A stretch of 6,253 nt of DNA, from contig JAUXGM010000132.1 in the NCBI GenBank assembly GCA_030622125.1, forward strand, positions 1 to 6,253, given 5' to 3'. The notes beneath the pieces were generated by a model. It had not been told where the DNA came from. It saw only the letters and a list, made by a program, of their open reading frames with translations, and searched no databases. Origin of the DNA: a bacterium (lineage in GTDB: Bacteria > AUK180). The position numbers and the translations under genes were made by a program. This document shows, one piece after another, positions 1-6,236 of this stretch. The first letter of the stretch is position 1, and every line of letters starts with the position of its first letter.

Positions 1-12
1 AAGATCTTGAAT

Positions 13-26
13 AATGAAATTTCATT
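13..26. repeat. 14-bp perfect palindrome upstream of rpmH
   Basis: The sequence AATGAAATTTCATT reads the same on both strands. A second, 8-bp palindrome (AAGATCTT) occupies positions 1-8. Both lie outside any gene. They could be a protein-binding site or chance symmetry in AT-rich DNA, and nothing here shows a function. Confidence 0.4.
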
Positions 27-41
27 TCATAACTGAAAATT

Positions 42-68
42 TAATCCGTATAATCCGTTAAATCCGTG
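42..68. repeat. Three 9-bp direct repeats (core AATCCGT)
   Basis: Three adjacent 9-base units, TAATCCGTA (42-50), TAATCCGTT (51-59) and AAATCCGTG (60-68), share the core AATCCGT at an exact 9-base period. The array lies about 50 bases upstream of the rpmH promoter. The core does not match the DnaA box TTATCCACA, so the sequence does not support calling it an origin, although the rpmH flank often holds dnaA and oriC. It may be a dispersed intergenic repeat, an iteron-like binding site, or the worn end of a larger element. Confidence 0.6.
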
Positions 69-114
69 GTTAAAAAATCTTATTTGGTAAAAAAACTAAA
101 AAATGAAAAAAAAA

Positions 115-143
115 TTGCTTTTTATAAAAAAATATGATATACT
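115..143 (+). promoter_or_regulatory. Sigma70-type promoter of the rpmH operon
   Basis: A -35 box TTGCTT (115-120) is followed by a 17-base spacer and a -10 box TATACT (138-143). Transcription would start near 150, giving a leader of about 20 bases before the rpmH start. This is the only gap upstream of the cluster, and the genes behind it overlap nearly continuously, so it is probably the main promoter for all seven genes. An overlapping TATGAT at 133-138 would have too short a spacer (12 bases). Confidence 0.65.
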
Positions 144-172
144 ATAAATTAAATGTTATTTCGGAGGCAGAG

Positions 173-313
173 ATGAAAAGAACATATCAGCCGCATAATA
201 AAAGGCGAAATAGAGTTCACGGCTTTAGAAGCCGAATGAGTTCAAGAAACGGAAGAGAAATTCTTGCACGAAGAAGAGCAAAAGGAAGAAAAAGGTTGAC
301 CGTTGCAGGATGA
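173..313 (+). CDS. rpmH: Large ribosomal subunit protein bL34
   Basis: Encodes 46 residues, the usual length of bL34, a small highly basic protein buried in 23S rRNA of the 50S subunit. The family signature is clear: it begins [19 protein letters not shown], continues with an R-M-S-S-R-N-G-R segment (about 21-28), and ends in the conserved basic tail [11 protein letters not shown] (about 32-42). The ATG at 173 has a strong ribosome binding site, GGAGG at 163-167, five bases upstream. It is the first gene of the cluster, directly behind the promoter at 115-143. Its last 11 bases overlap the start of rnpA. The upstream neighbour that is often found here, dnaA, is not visible in the 172 bases available. 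Confidence 0.97.
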   Translation: MKRTYQPHNKRRNRVHGFRSRMSSRNGREILARRRAKGRKRLTVAG

Positions 314-662
314 TTTTTCTTTCAAGAAAAAAGAACATGTTAGAAAGAACAATGAATTTAAGGAGATATTCTTGCATGGGAGAAAAATTTCCGGAAAATA
401 TCTCTATATCTACTATTATTTTAATCAAGAAAATCCTAAATTAGGTTTTATTGTGAGTAAAAAAAAGAGAAATGGAGTTGAAAGAAATAAATTAAGAAGG
501 CAGATAAGAGAGGTCTTTAGATTAAATAAATATCAATTAAAAAATGTTAATATAGTTGTCGGAGTTAAAAAGGATTATAAATATCTTGAATATCAGGTTC
601 TACATGATGAATTTCTATTACTTCTCAGGCGGGCAAAATGTTTAAAGCAGCAGACCATTTAA
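303..662 (+). CDS. rnpA: Ribonuclease P protein component
   Basis: Encodes 119 residues, typical for the protein subunit of RNase P, which assists the catalytic RNA in removing 5' leaders from pre-tRNAs. Visible family features are the N-terminal [15 protein letters not shown] stretch (about 5-19), which helps bind the leader, and the RNR signature region, about residues 47-73, with LGFIVSKK followed by [10 protein letters not shown]. The protein is rich in Lys and Arg, as expected for an RNA binder. The start is TTG at 303: an in-frame stop lies just upstream (297-299), no ATG or GTG precedes the conserved N-terminus, and AAGG at 292-295 lies seven bases ahead. It overlaps rpmH by 11 bases and yidD by 25, implying coupled translation. 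The catalytic RNA gene (rnpB) is not in the window. Confidence 0.95.
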   Translation: MQDDFSFKKKEHVRKNNEFKEIFLHGRKISGKYLYIYYYFNQENPKLGFIVSKKKRNGVERNKLRRQIREVFRLNKYQLKNVNIVVGVKKDYKYLEYQVLHDEFLLLLRRAKCLKQQTI

Positions 663-871
663 TAAGAAATTTTGTAATCCTTCTTGTAAATCTCTATCAA
701 AAGATTGTTTCACCGTTCACGCCGCCGAGCTGCAGATTTACACCGACCTGTTCCGAATATTCTAAAGAAGCATTTAAAAAATATAATCCATTCAAGGCAT
801 TTTTACTATCAATTTATAGAATAGTAAGATGCAATCCATTTTCAAAAGGCGGCTATGACCCGTTAAAGTAG
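638..871 (+). CDS. yidD: Membrane protein insertion efficiency factor YidD
   Basis: Encodes 77 residues, matching the short YidD family (formerly DUF37, haemolysin-like). YidD is a peripheral inner-membrane protein that helps YidC insert proteins. The family pattern is nearly complete: an amphipathic N-terminus (LLVNLYQKIVSPF, about 15-27), the cysteine motif CRFTPTCSEYS (32-42), a central helix with KAFLLSIYRI, and RCNPFSKGGYDPLK at the end. Cysteines are at 32, 38 and 65. The protein stops right after the usual GGYDP motif, where many homologues continue with a few more residues. The ATG at 638 lies within the end of rnpA (25-base overlap), with an AGGCGGG purine-rich stretch at 627-633 as a possible ribosome binding site. 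Only 12 bases separate it from yidC, its functional partner. Confidence 0.95.
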   Translation: MFKAADHLIRNFVILLVNLYQKIVSPFTPPSCRFTPTCSEYSKEAFKKYNPFKAFLLSIYRIVRCNPFSKGGYDPLK

Positions 872-883
872 AGGAGTTTTTTT

Positions 884-2362
884 ATGAAGAAGTTAATATT
901 CACTTTTTTTGCTATTATCTTGTTTTTTCCTATCTATTCAGATGACTTAAAGATAGATACCTCAAGAAATAATGAAGGGATCGTTTTTCAAAACGAAAAT
1001 GTAAAGGTTGTTTTTTCGGAAACCGGTGGGAAGATAATCAAATACTACCTTACCGATTATAAGACCGTAGATAAAAAGAGTAAATATAATCTGATACCAT
1101 CATCTATAATGAATTTTCCAATTGAGATAGAGGGCTTAAAGCTTGATGGTGATATAAATAAGATGCCGTATCATTACAATATTAGAGAGGACAGTGTTGT
1201 TTTTTCCGTTCAAATTGGGAATATAATCGTTAAAAAGATATATAAATTCTCCAGGGACAATTATTTTTTGGATTTTAGTCTTCAAATAAAAAACTTAGAT
1301 GAAAAAGGTTTTTCCTATGATGATATAGAGATACAATGGGGACCGAGTATTGCTCCGGGGACATCATCCAAGTCACTTCAAAAACGGTATTCCGGTGCTA
1401 TTGTTTTTAATGGGAAAAAAGCCAAAAATCGTTATCTCGGTAAAAAACTTTTAAAAAAAATAGAAAATAACAACTATGAATGGCTTGGCTATAACTCACT
1501 TTTTTTTGCCGCGATAATGCTGAAAGAGAATAATACGATATTCGCCAATATTTTTAAAGATAATAGCAGTCAAATATGGTTTTCCACTCATTTTGGAAAG
1601 GGAATTCTTTCACCAAACGAAGAAAGAAATTTTGATGTAAAATACTATGTCGGTCCAAAATCCATACCAATATTAAAAAAACATGGTCATAATTTACATA
1701 AACTTGTTAATCTCGGTTTTTTCGGTTTTTTAACCAATTTCTTTATATTTCTCCTAAAATTCCTTTATGGAATTGTTCACAATTACGGTATTGCAATTAT
1801 CGTAATAACACTTTTGATCAAACTGATATTATTTCCGATCTCAAATACCTCAATAAAATCAATGAAGAAAATAGCTGAATTACAACCGGAAATAAAAAAA
1901 CTTCAGGCAAGATATAAAGATGATCCAAAAAAACTTAATGAAGAAACGATGAAACTTTACAAGGTATTTCATGTAAATCCGGTGAGCGGTTGTCTACCAA
2001 TGCTGGTACAGCTTCCGTTTTTCTGGGCGATATACTCTGCGTTTTCGGTATCGATTGAACTTCGCGGTGCTTCCTTTTTCTGGTGGATAAATGACCTTTC
2101 CGCTCCGGACACTGTTATGAGATTGATAGGAATTCCAATAAATATATTACCGATCATAATGGGAGTAGCAATGTTCATTCAGCAGGAGGTTCAAGGTACT
2201 CAAAAGGCACAGGGTGAACAGATGAAATATATGAAATTCTTACCCCTTATATTTTTAATATTCTTCTGGAATATGCCATCGGGACTTGTTCTTTACTGGC
2301 TGCTCAACAATGTTCTTACTATTTTTCAAACGGTATTCATAAATAAAAAAAATGAGCAATGA
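884..2362 (+). CDS. yidC: Membrane protein insertase YidC (diderm type, with periplasmic domain)
   Basis: Encodes 492 residues, close to the length of diderm-type YidC/Oxa1 insertases, which insert and fold inner-membrane proteins alone or with SecYEG. Residues about 4-18 form the first hydrophobic segment. Residues about 25-260 are the large periplasmic beta-rich domain, ending in the conserved YVGPKSIPIL. The conserved insertase core follows: NYGIAIIVITLLIKLILFP (300-318), the cytoplasmic hairpin with SMKK and LQPEIKKLQARY, then LYKVFHVNPVSGCLPMLVQ (358-376), ELRGASFFWWINDLSAPD (392-409), and two further membrane stretches (about 415-434 and 452-487). The groove position that is Arg366 in E. 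coli appears to be Lys313 here. The C-terminal tail is very short (NKKNEQ). The start ATG has GAGGAG at 871-876, seven bases ahead. The gene overlaps mnmE by 11 bases, and no jag/khg gene lies between them. Confidence 0.96.
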   Translation: MKKLIFTFFAIILFFPIYSDDLKIDTSRNNEGIVFQNENVKVVFSETGGKIIKYYLTDYKTVDKKSKYNLIPSSIMNFPIEIEGLKLDGDINKMPYHYNIREDSVVFSVQIGNIIVKKIYKFSRDNYFLDFSLQIKNLDEKGFSYDDIEIQWGPSIAPGTSSKSLQKRYSGAIVFNGKKAKNRYLGKKLLKKIENNNYEWLGYNSLFFAAIMLKENNTIFANIFKDNSSQIWFSTHFGKGILSPNEERNFDVKYYVGPKSIPILKKHGHNLHKLVNLGFFGFLTNFFIFLLKFLYGIVHNYGIAIIVITLLIKLILFPISNTSIKSMKKIAELQPEIKKLQARYKDDPKKLNEETMKLYKVFHVNPVSGCLPMLVQLPFFWAIYSAFSVSIELRGASFFWWINDLSAPDTVMRLIGIPINILPIIMGVAMFIQQEVQGTQKAQGEQMKYMKFLPLIFLIFFWNMPSGLVLYWLLNNVLTIFQTVFINKKNEQ

Positions 2363-3707
2363 TGATACTGTATGTGCAATTTCCACACCAAAAGGTAGTG
2401 GTGCTATTGCAATAGTCAGGATAAGTGGAACCTCCGTAAAAAGCATCATTAAAAAATTTTTGAACAGAAGCAAAATATCGGAAAGACGGATTTATACCGG
2501 ATTTTTTAAATATAACGACAATATTATAGATAAGGTAAATTATGTTTATTTTAAGGGACCACGATCATATACCGGAGAAGACCTTCTTGAAATATACTGT
2601 CATGGAAGTATCTCTGTTCAAAATAAATTACTTGATATATTAGTAAGCAATGGGATCAATATTGCGAACCCCGGAGAATTCACACTGCGAGCGATTTTGA
2701 ATAATAAAATGACGCTTATTGAAGGTGAAGCAATCAACCAACTGATAAACAACAGATCTGAAAAATTGATAACTAAATTGAATGAACACATAAACGGCGG
2801 TTTTTCACAAAAGATTGAAAATATAAGGGAAGGGCTTGTTGAAGTGAAGGCATTGGTGGAAGCCGGCATTGACTTTTCCGATAACGATGAAATATCCGAT
2901 GAACTGCTTTTAAAATCAAAGAACAATTTAAGAAATATTAATATTCAAATAAAAAAACTAATAAACAGTTTTGATATTGGTAAAATGCTTCTGGATGGGT
3001 ATCATATCGCAATAATCGGAAAACCGAATGTCGGTAAATCATCATTATTGAATATCATACTAAGAAAAGAGAGAGCGATCGTTACGGAATATGCCGGAAC
3101 AACAAGGGATGTCTTAAAAGAAGAGGTTAATATTGAGGGGTATGATGCATTTTTATACGATACGGCAGGGTTACACAAAACAGAGGATTTCATTGAAAAA
3201 TTGGGTATTGAAAAGGTTAAGGAACTTCTAAAAGATGCCGACTGTGTTATATTTATGTTCGACCTTTCTACTCCGTTGGAAAAAGGAGAACTCAAATTAT
3301 TAAGATCATTACAAAGAGGCAAAAAGGACCTATTTTTATTTTTAAATAAAAAGGACATCAAACGATTTGATTACAGTGAATTGGAAAATTATGCTCTTAA
3401 ATATATTTACTACGGTAGTGTGAAAAAAAATATCGGCATAGACAAACTTTTTAAAGGTATTGCACTGGTGTTAAATGAGAAAATGGCAGATCAGGGAATA
3501 ATGCTTTTTTCAAAAAGACAAAAAGCATTACTGACAAAAGCAAATAGAACATTAAAAGAAATTGAAAAATGCGACATCATAAAAGAGACCGAGATTGCCG
3601 CCTTTTTACTTAATGACCTTATGGAATTTTTAGATCAATTGATCGGAAAAAGTAAAAAGATTGATATTAAGGATTATATATTCAAAAATTTTTGCATAGG
3701 AAAATGA
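2352..3707 (+). CDS. mnmE: tRNA uridine-5-carboxymethylaminomethyl modification GTPase MnmE
   Basis: Encodes 451 residues, against 454 in E. coli. With MnmG, MnmE installs the (carboxymethyl)aminomethyl group on the wobble uridine (U34) of certain tRNAs, using methylene-tetrahydrofolate and GTP. The N-terminal folate-binding domain (about 1-118) starts with DDTVCAISTPKGSGAIAIVR. The inserted GTPase domain carries G1 GKPNVGKS (223-230), including the potassium-binding Asn226, G2 TTRD (250-253), G3 DTAG (270-273) and G4 NKKD (332-335). The C-terminal helical domain ends in the invariant FCIGK with Cys448. All key motifs are intact. The ATG at 2352 lies inside the end of yidC with no evident ribosome binding site, so initiation is probably coupled to yidC translation. 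The partner mnmG is not in the window. The next gene also modifies the anticodon loop. Confidence 0.97.
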   Translation: MSNDDTVCAISTPKGSGAIAIVRISGTSVKSIIKKFLNRSKISERRIYTGFFKYNDNIIDKVNYVYFKGPRSYTGEDLLEIYCHGSISVQNKLLDILVSNGINIANPGEFTLRAILNNKMTLIEGEAINQLINNRSEKLITKLNEHINGGFSQKIENIREGLVEVKALVEAGIDFSDNDEISDELLLKSKNNLRNINIQIKKLINSFDIGKMLLDGYHIAIIGKPNVGKSSLLNIILRKERAIVTEYAGTTRDVLKEEVNIEGYDAFLYDTAGLHKTEDFIEKLGIEKVKELLKDADCVIFMFDLSTPLEKGELKLLRSLQRGKKDLFLFLNKKDIKRFDYSELENYALKYIYYGSVKKNIGIDKLFKGIALVLNEKMADQGIMLFSKRQKALLTKANRTLKEIEKCDIIKETEIAAFLLNDLMEFLDQLIGKSKKIDIKDYIFKNFCIGK

Positions 3708-4948
3708 AATTTTATATAAAAACACTTGGCTGCAAGCAAAATCATTATGAAAGCGAATTATTAAGAGAACTTTTTCAGGATAATGGGCATATTTTTTCAA
3801 CAGAGACGCCGGATATTATTATTATTCATTCCTGTGCAGTTACAAACCGTGCAGAATACAAGACAAGGGATATAATGAGAAGGTCGTTAAGAAAATATCC
3901 ATTCGGAAAGATTATTGTAATTGGGTGTTCCGCACAGTATAATAGAGAAAAGTATTATAAAATGGGAGCATATAAGGTGCTCGATAATAATGAAAAATTT
4001 GATCTTGGAATGTATAAGATAGATGGTCTAAGTGGGAATTATGTTGATATGGACAAGAGAATAGTAAGAAATTATTGTAGTCAAACACGTCCTTATGTAT
4101 CAATACAGGATGGCTGTAATTACAATTGTGCTTACTGCATTATTACAAAATTGCGTGGTGCTTCACATTCCAAAAGTCAGAAAAAAATAATCAATGAGGT
4201 TGAAAATTATATCAAACAAGGTAAAAAGGAGATCGTTCTAACAGGAATAAATATAGGGATTTGGGGGCAGGAATTTGGAATGTGCCTGATTGATCTTTTA
4301 GTTCGGTTTTTGAAATACAAAGAACTCCGGATTCGTCTTTCTTCGTTAGATCCCAATCAGGTAAATGATGAGATTATTGATCTTGCTACCGAAAATAACA
4401 ATATTATGCCTCATCTGCACATCTCACTTCAGACAGGCTCAAATAATTTATTAGCAATGTATAAAAGACATTATAAGGTGGAAAAATTTATTGAGATAAC
4501 AGATAAAATACATAAAAAAAATCCGAATGTTCGTATTGGAATTGATATTATAACAGGTTTGTACGGTGAAACCAATGACGATTTTAAGGCAACATTAGAG
4601 GCACTAAAAAGTTCATACATAGATTATATGCACATCTTTAAATATTCGGTACGAGCAGGGACGGATGGAGAGAATTTTGAGATGGTCAATGGTAATATAG
4701 CAAAGGAGAGAAGAAAAACTTTGCAGGAGCTTGATAAAAAATTTAGAGGACATTCACTTGGAGAAAACCTTAAGAGAGATCATAGAGTAGTTGTTGAGAA
4801 CAAGATAATAGAAAATAATTACCATCTTGGACTTACGGAAAATTATATTGAAATAGGAATAAAAAGTGATAAAATAAATAAGGTATTATTATTCCACCCG
4901 GAAAAAATTATCGGAGGACGATTATATGGAAGAGAGATTAAATTTTAG
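3704..4948 (+). CDS. mtaB: tRNA (t6A37) methylthiotransferase, MtaB family radical SAM enzyme
   Basis: Encodes 414 residues. MtaB adds a methylthio group to N6-threonylcarbamoyl-A37 of tRNA, forming ms2t6A. The N-terminal domain has the three cysteines of the auxiliary 4Fe-4S cluster: Cys10 (in TLGCKQNHYES), Cys44 (in IHSCAVTNRAEYKTR) and Cys75 (in VIGCSAQ). The radical SAM core has CNYNCAYC (138-145) within the MtaB-like VSIQDGCNY context, then LTGINIG, RIRLSSLDP, LHISLQTGS and MHIFKYSVRAGT. A short C-terminal TRAM-like region includes GLTENYIEIGI. These phrases fit MtaB better than MiaB or RimO. The usual GFPGET motif reads GLYGET here. An upstream TTG at 3692 is in frame, but the ATG at 3704 gives the standard N-terminus (MKFYIKTLGC) and makes an ATGA overlap with the mnmE stop. 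It overlaps hisC by 23 bases. Confidence 0.9.
   Translation: MKFYIKTLGCKQNHYESELLRELFQDNGHIFSTETPDIIIIHSCAVTNRAEYKTRDIMRRSLRKYPFGKIIVIGCSAQYNREKYYKMGAYKVLDNNEKFDLGMYKIDGLSGNYVDMDKRIVRNYCSQTRPYVSIQDGCNYNCAYCIITKLRGASHSKSQKKIINEVENYIKQGKKEIVLTGINIGIWGQEFGMCLIDLLVRFLKYKELRIRLSSLDPNQVNDEIIDLATENNNIMPHLHISLQTGSNNLLAMYKRHYKVEKFIEITDKIHKKNPNVRIGIDIITGLYGETNDDFKATLEALKSSYIDYMHIFKYSVRAGTDGENFEMVNGNIAKERRKTLQELDKKFRGHSLGENLKRDHRVVVENKIIENNYHLGLTENYIEIGIKSDKINKVLLFHPEKIIGGRLYGREIKF
4913..4917 (+). promoter_or_regulatory. Ribosome binding site of hisC inside mtaB
   Basis: GGAGG lies inside the mtaB coding sequence, eight bases upstream of the ATG at 4926. It is among the clearest Shine-Dalgarno sequences in the window and fixes the hisC start even though that start is 23 bases before the mtaB stop. 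It suggests hisC can initiate independently as well as by coupling. Confidence 0.7.
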
Positions 4949-5951
4949 AAATGATCTTGTTGATTTGCCTGAATTCAAGGTCTCGGATATAAAATGCAAG
5001 ATAAAATTAGATCAAAATGAATCGCCGTTTAGATTGCCGAAGCGATTAAGACACCATGTTCTAAATCTATTGAAAGAGAAATATTCAGAGAACCTATATC
5101 CACAGCCGACGGATTTTTTTGACAAAAAAAAGAAGGTTGCTGAATTTTTGAATATTGATCCGAGAAGATTGACAATAACAGCCGGTGCAGATCAGGGAAT
5201 ACTGGGCATTATGATGATTTCTAAGGAAAAGGTAAAATTACTTGACCCGAGCTACCCGATCTATAGAAATGATGCTATCGTTTTAAAGAAAAAGATCGAT
5301 CTTGCAAAATTGGACGAAGAAGATAACTTCAAAATAACAACGGAAAAGATTGGTAAGGGTTATAATTTTGTAGGATTGCTCTCGCCAAATCAGCCCGTCG
5401 GTAACCTTATTGATGATAAAGTTGTTGCAGAGGCATGCAAGAACAATGACATCGTATTGATGGATGAAGCATACTATGAATATTCGGGAAAAACCTACTT
5501 AAATTTTCAAAAAGAGTATAAAAATTTGGTCATATTAAGGACATTTTCAAAGGCGGGAAGCTTAGCAGGATTGCGTCTCGGCTATTTGATCGGGGATGAA
5601 GGGATTATTTCCGCAGTTGAAAAGGTTTTATTTACACCATATAATATTTCACTAATGCACTTTGCACTTTTGGATAATTTTGAGGAAATATACGGATGGG
5701 GATTAGAATTCGGTAAAAGGATAAGAAAAATACGAGATGATTTTTACAATTTTCTTATTTCGTCCGGATTTAAAGCATATGAAAGCAAAGGGAATTTTGT
5801 TCTTTTCAAGGGGAGAAAAAAACTTTACGATGATCTTTTATCAAATGGCATTAAAACACGCTATATGAATATACATAACAAGGATTACATAAGGATTACA
5901 ATCGGTAGAAAGGATGAGATGGAAGTAGTGAAGAAACAATTGACAATATAA
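4926..5951 (+). CDS. hisC: Histidinol-phosphate aminotransferase-like PLP enzyme
   Basis: Encodes 341 residues, slightly shorter than the usual 350-360 of HisC. It is a fold-type I, class I/II PLP aminotransferase. HisC converts imidazole-acetol phosphate and glutamate to histidinol phosphate. Visible motifs are KLDQNESPF (27-35, the family's KLDxNE), LYPQP (57-61), ITAGADQ, SPNQPVG (153-159) in place of the common NPNNPTG but keeping Asn155, MDEAYYEY with Asp180 and Tyr183, the PLP-binding RTFSKAGSLAGLRLGY with Lys209 and Arg217, PYNIS (238-242), and the substrate-carboxylate region YIRITIG with Arg323. LYPQP and PYNIS favour HisC over CobD-type decarboxylases. No other his gene is nearby, so the enzyme might act on aromatic or other substrates; the family call is firm, the exact substrate less so. 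It is the last gene of the overlapping chain. Confidence 0.82.
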   Translation: MEERLNFRNDLVDLPEFKVSDIKCKIKLDQNESPFRLPKRLRHHVLNLLKEKYSENLYPQPTDFFDKKKKVAEFLNIDPRRLTITAGADQGILGIMMISKEKVKLLDPSYPIYRNDAIVLKKKIDLAKLDEEDNFKITTEKIGKGYNFVGLLSPNQPVGNLIDDKVVAEACKNNDIVLMDEAYYEYSGKTYLNFQKEYKNLVILRTFSKAGSLAGLRLGYLIGDEGIISAVEKVLFTPYNISLMHFALLDNFEEIYGWGLEFGKRIRKIRDDFYNFLISSGFKAYESKGNFVLFKGRKKLYDDLLSNGIKTRYMNIHNKDYIRITIGRKDEMEVVKKQLTI

Positions 5952-5969
5952 ATACAGACAAATACAAAC
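5950..5969. repeat. Two tandem 10-bp units after hisC
   Basis: AAATACAGAC (5950-5959) and AAATACAAAC (5960-5969) sit next to each other and differ at one base. They begin at the hisC stop codon. A related AAACTCC(G/A)AAAA motif appears at 5966-5977 and again at 6045-6055. The significance is unknown; this may be simple low-complexity sequence. Confidence 0.45.
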
Positions 5970-6010
5970 TCCGAAAACAGGCGAGACATTCAAAAGGAAG
6001 TTGATAAGAA

Positions 6011-6033
6011 AATAAGGGAATAAGGGAATACGG
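6011..6033. repeat. Short 8-bp tandem repeat, nearly three copies
   Basis: AATAAGGG occurs at 6011-6018 and 6019-6026, followed by a diverged partial copy AATACGG at 6027-6033. It lies between hisC and the hairpin at 6068-6114. Such short arrays can change copy number by slippage, but no role is evident. Confidence 0.55.
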
Positions 6034-6067
6034 AAAACAATATTAAACTCCAAAAAGCCATAAAAGA

Positions 6068-6114
6068 GGGACATCACCTCAACAAAGAGATTTTTTTTTG
6101 TTGGGGTGTGTCCC
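6068..6114. terminator. Long imperfect hairpin, possible terminator or structured 3' end
   Basis: The arms at 6068-6088 and 6095-6114 can form about 20 base pairs with one bulged base (C6075) and a few G-U pairs, starting with GGGACA pairing with TGTCCC. The run of nine T (6091-6099) forms the loop and upper stem, not a tail after the stem, so on the forward strand it is not a standard intrinsic terminator. On the reverse strand the stem is followed by CTCTTTTATGGCTTTTT, moderately T-rich, so it could terminate a leftward gene beyond the right edge. It is the only strong hairpin downstream of hisC, so it may instead protect or end the operon transcript. Confidence 0.4.
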
Positions 6115-6236
6115 GGATTCTTCCTTAGATAACGATAGACCACCCGAGAACAATATAGCCAAGGAAATAGAATCAAAGATTCAGAAGAGAATGCTCCGAA
6201 GACGAGCGGGACATAAATACAAAGGTGTCGGGACAC
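6108..6236. repeat. 8-bp inverted repeat bracketing the right-hand tail
   Basis: GTGTCCCG at 6108-6115 has an exact reverse complement, CGGGACAC, at 6229-6236, about 113 bases apart. A near-copy CGGGACATA (6207-6215) precedes the right arm as a direct repeat. The left arm also belongs to the hairpin at 6068-6114. This arrangement could be the edge of a small non-autonomous element, but no transposase or target duplication is visible, and 8 bases could match by chance. Confidence 0.3.

Noticed and set aside
1-172. oriC or DnaA boxes upstream of rpmH
   Set aside because: The location is suggestive, but no TTATCCACA-like box is visible in these 172 bases and dnaA is not in the window. The AATCCGT repeats do not match the consensus.
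225-428. Reverse-strand open frame across rpmH and rnpA
   Set aside because: It is antisense to two confidently identified genes and gives a Phe/Leu-rich sequence typical of the complement of lysine-rich coding DNA.
2618-3361. Reverse-strand open frames opposite mnmE (2618-2926 and 3002-3361)
   Set aside because: They lie wholly antisense to a well-conserved gene whose motifs are intact, and their translations are Ser/Asn/Phe-rich with no recognisable domain.
3692-3703. TTG at 3692 as an alternative start for mtaB
   Set aside because: It would add only MHRK before the standard family N-terminus. The ATG at 3704 forms an ATGA overlap with the mnmE stop and matches the usual start of MtaB proteins.
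4926-5951. CobD-type threonine-phosphate decarboxylase instead of HisC
   Set aside because: The LYPQP and PYNIS motifs and the N-terminal KLDQNE match HisC better, and no cobalamin gene is nearby. The alternative is not fully excluded.
5841-6236. Reverse-strand open frame of 131 codons past the end of hisC
   Set aside because: It begins at a GTG with no clear ribosome binding site, runs antisense through the last 111 bases of hisC, crosses the hairpin and short repeats, and encodes a low-complexity hydrophobic and aromatic sequence unlike any family I know. It is probably chance; a protein search would settle it.
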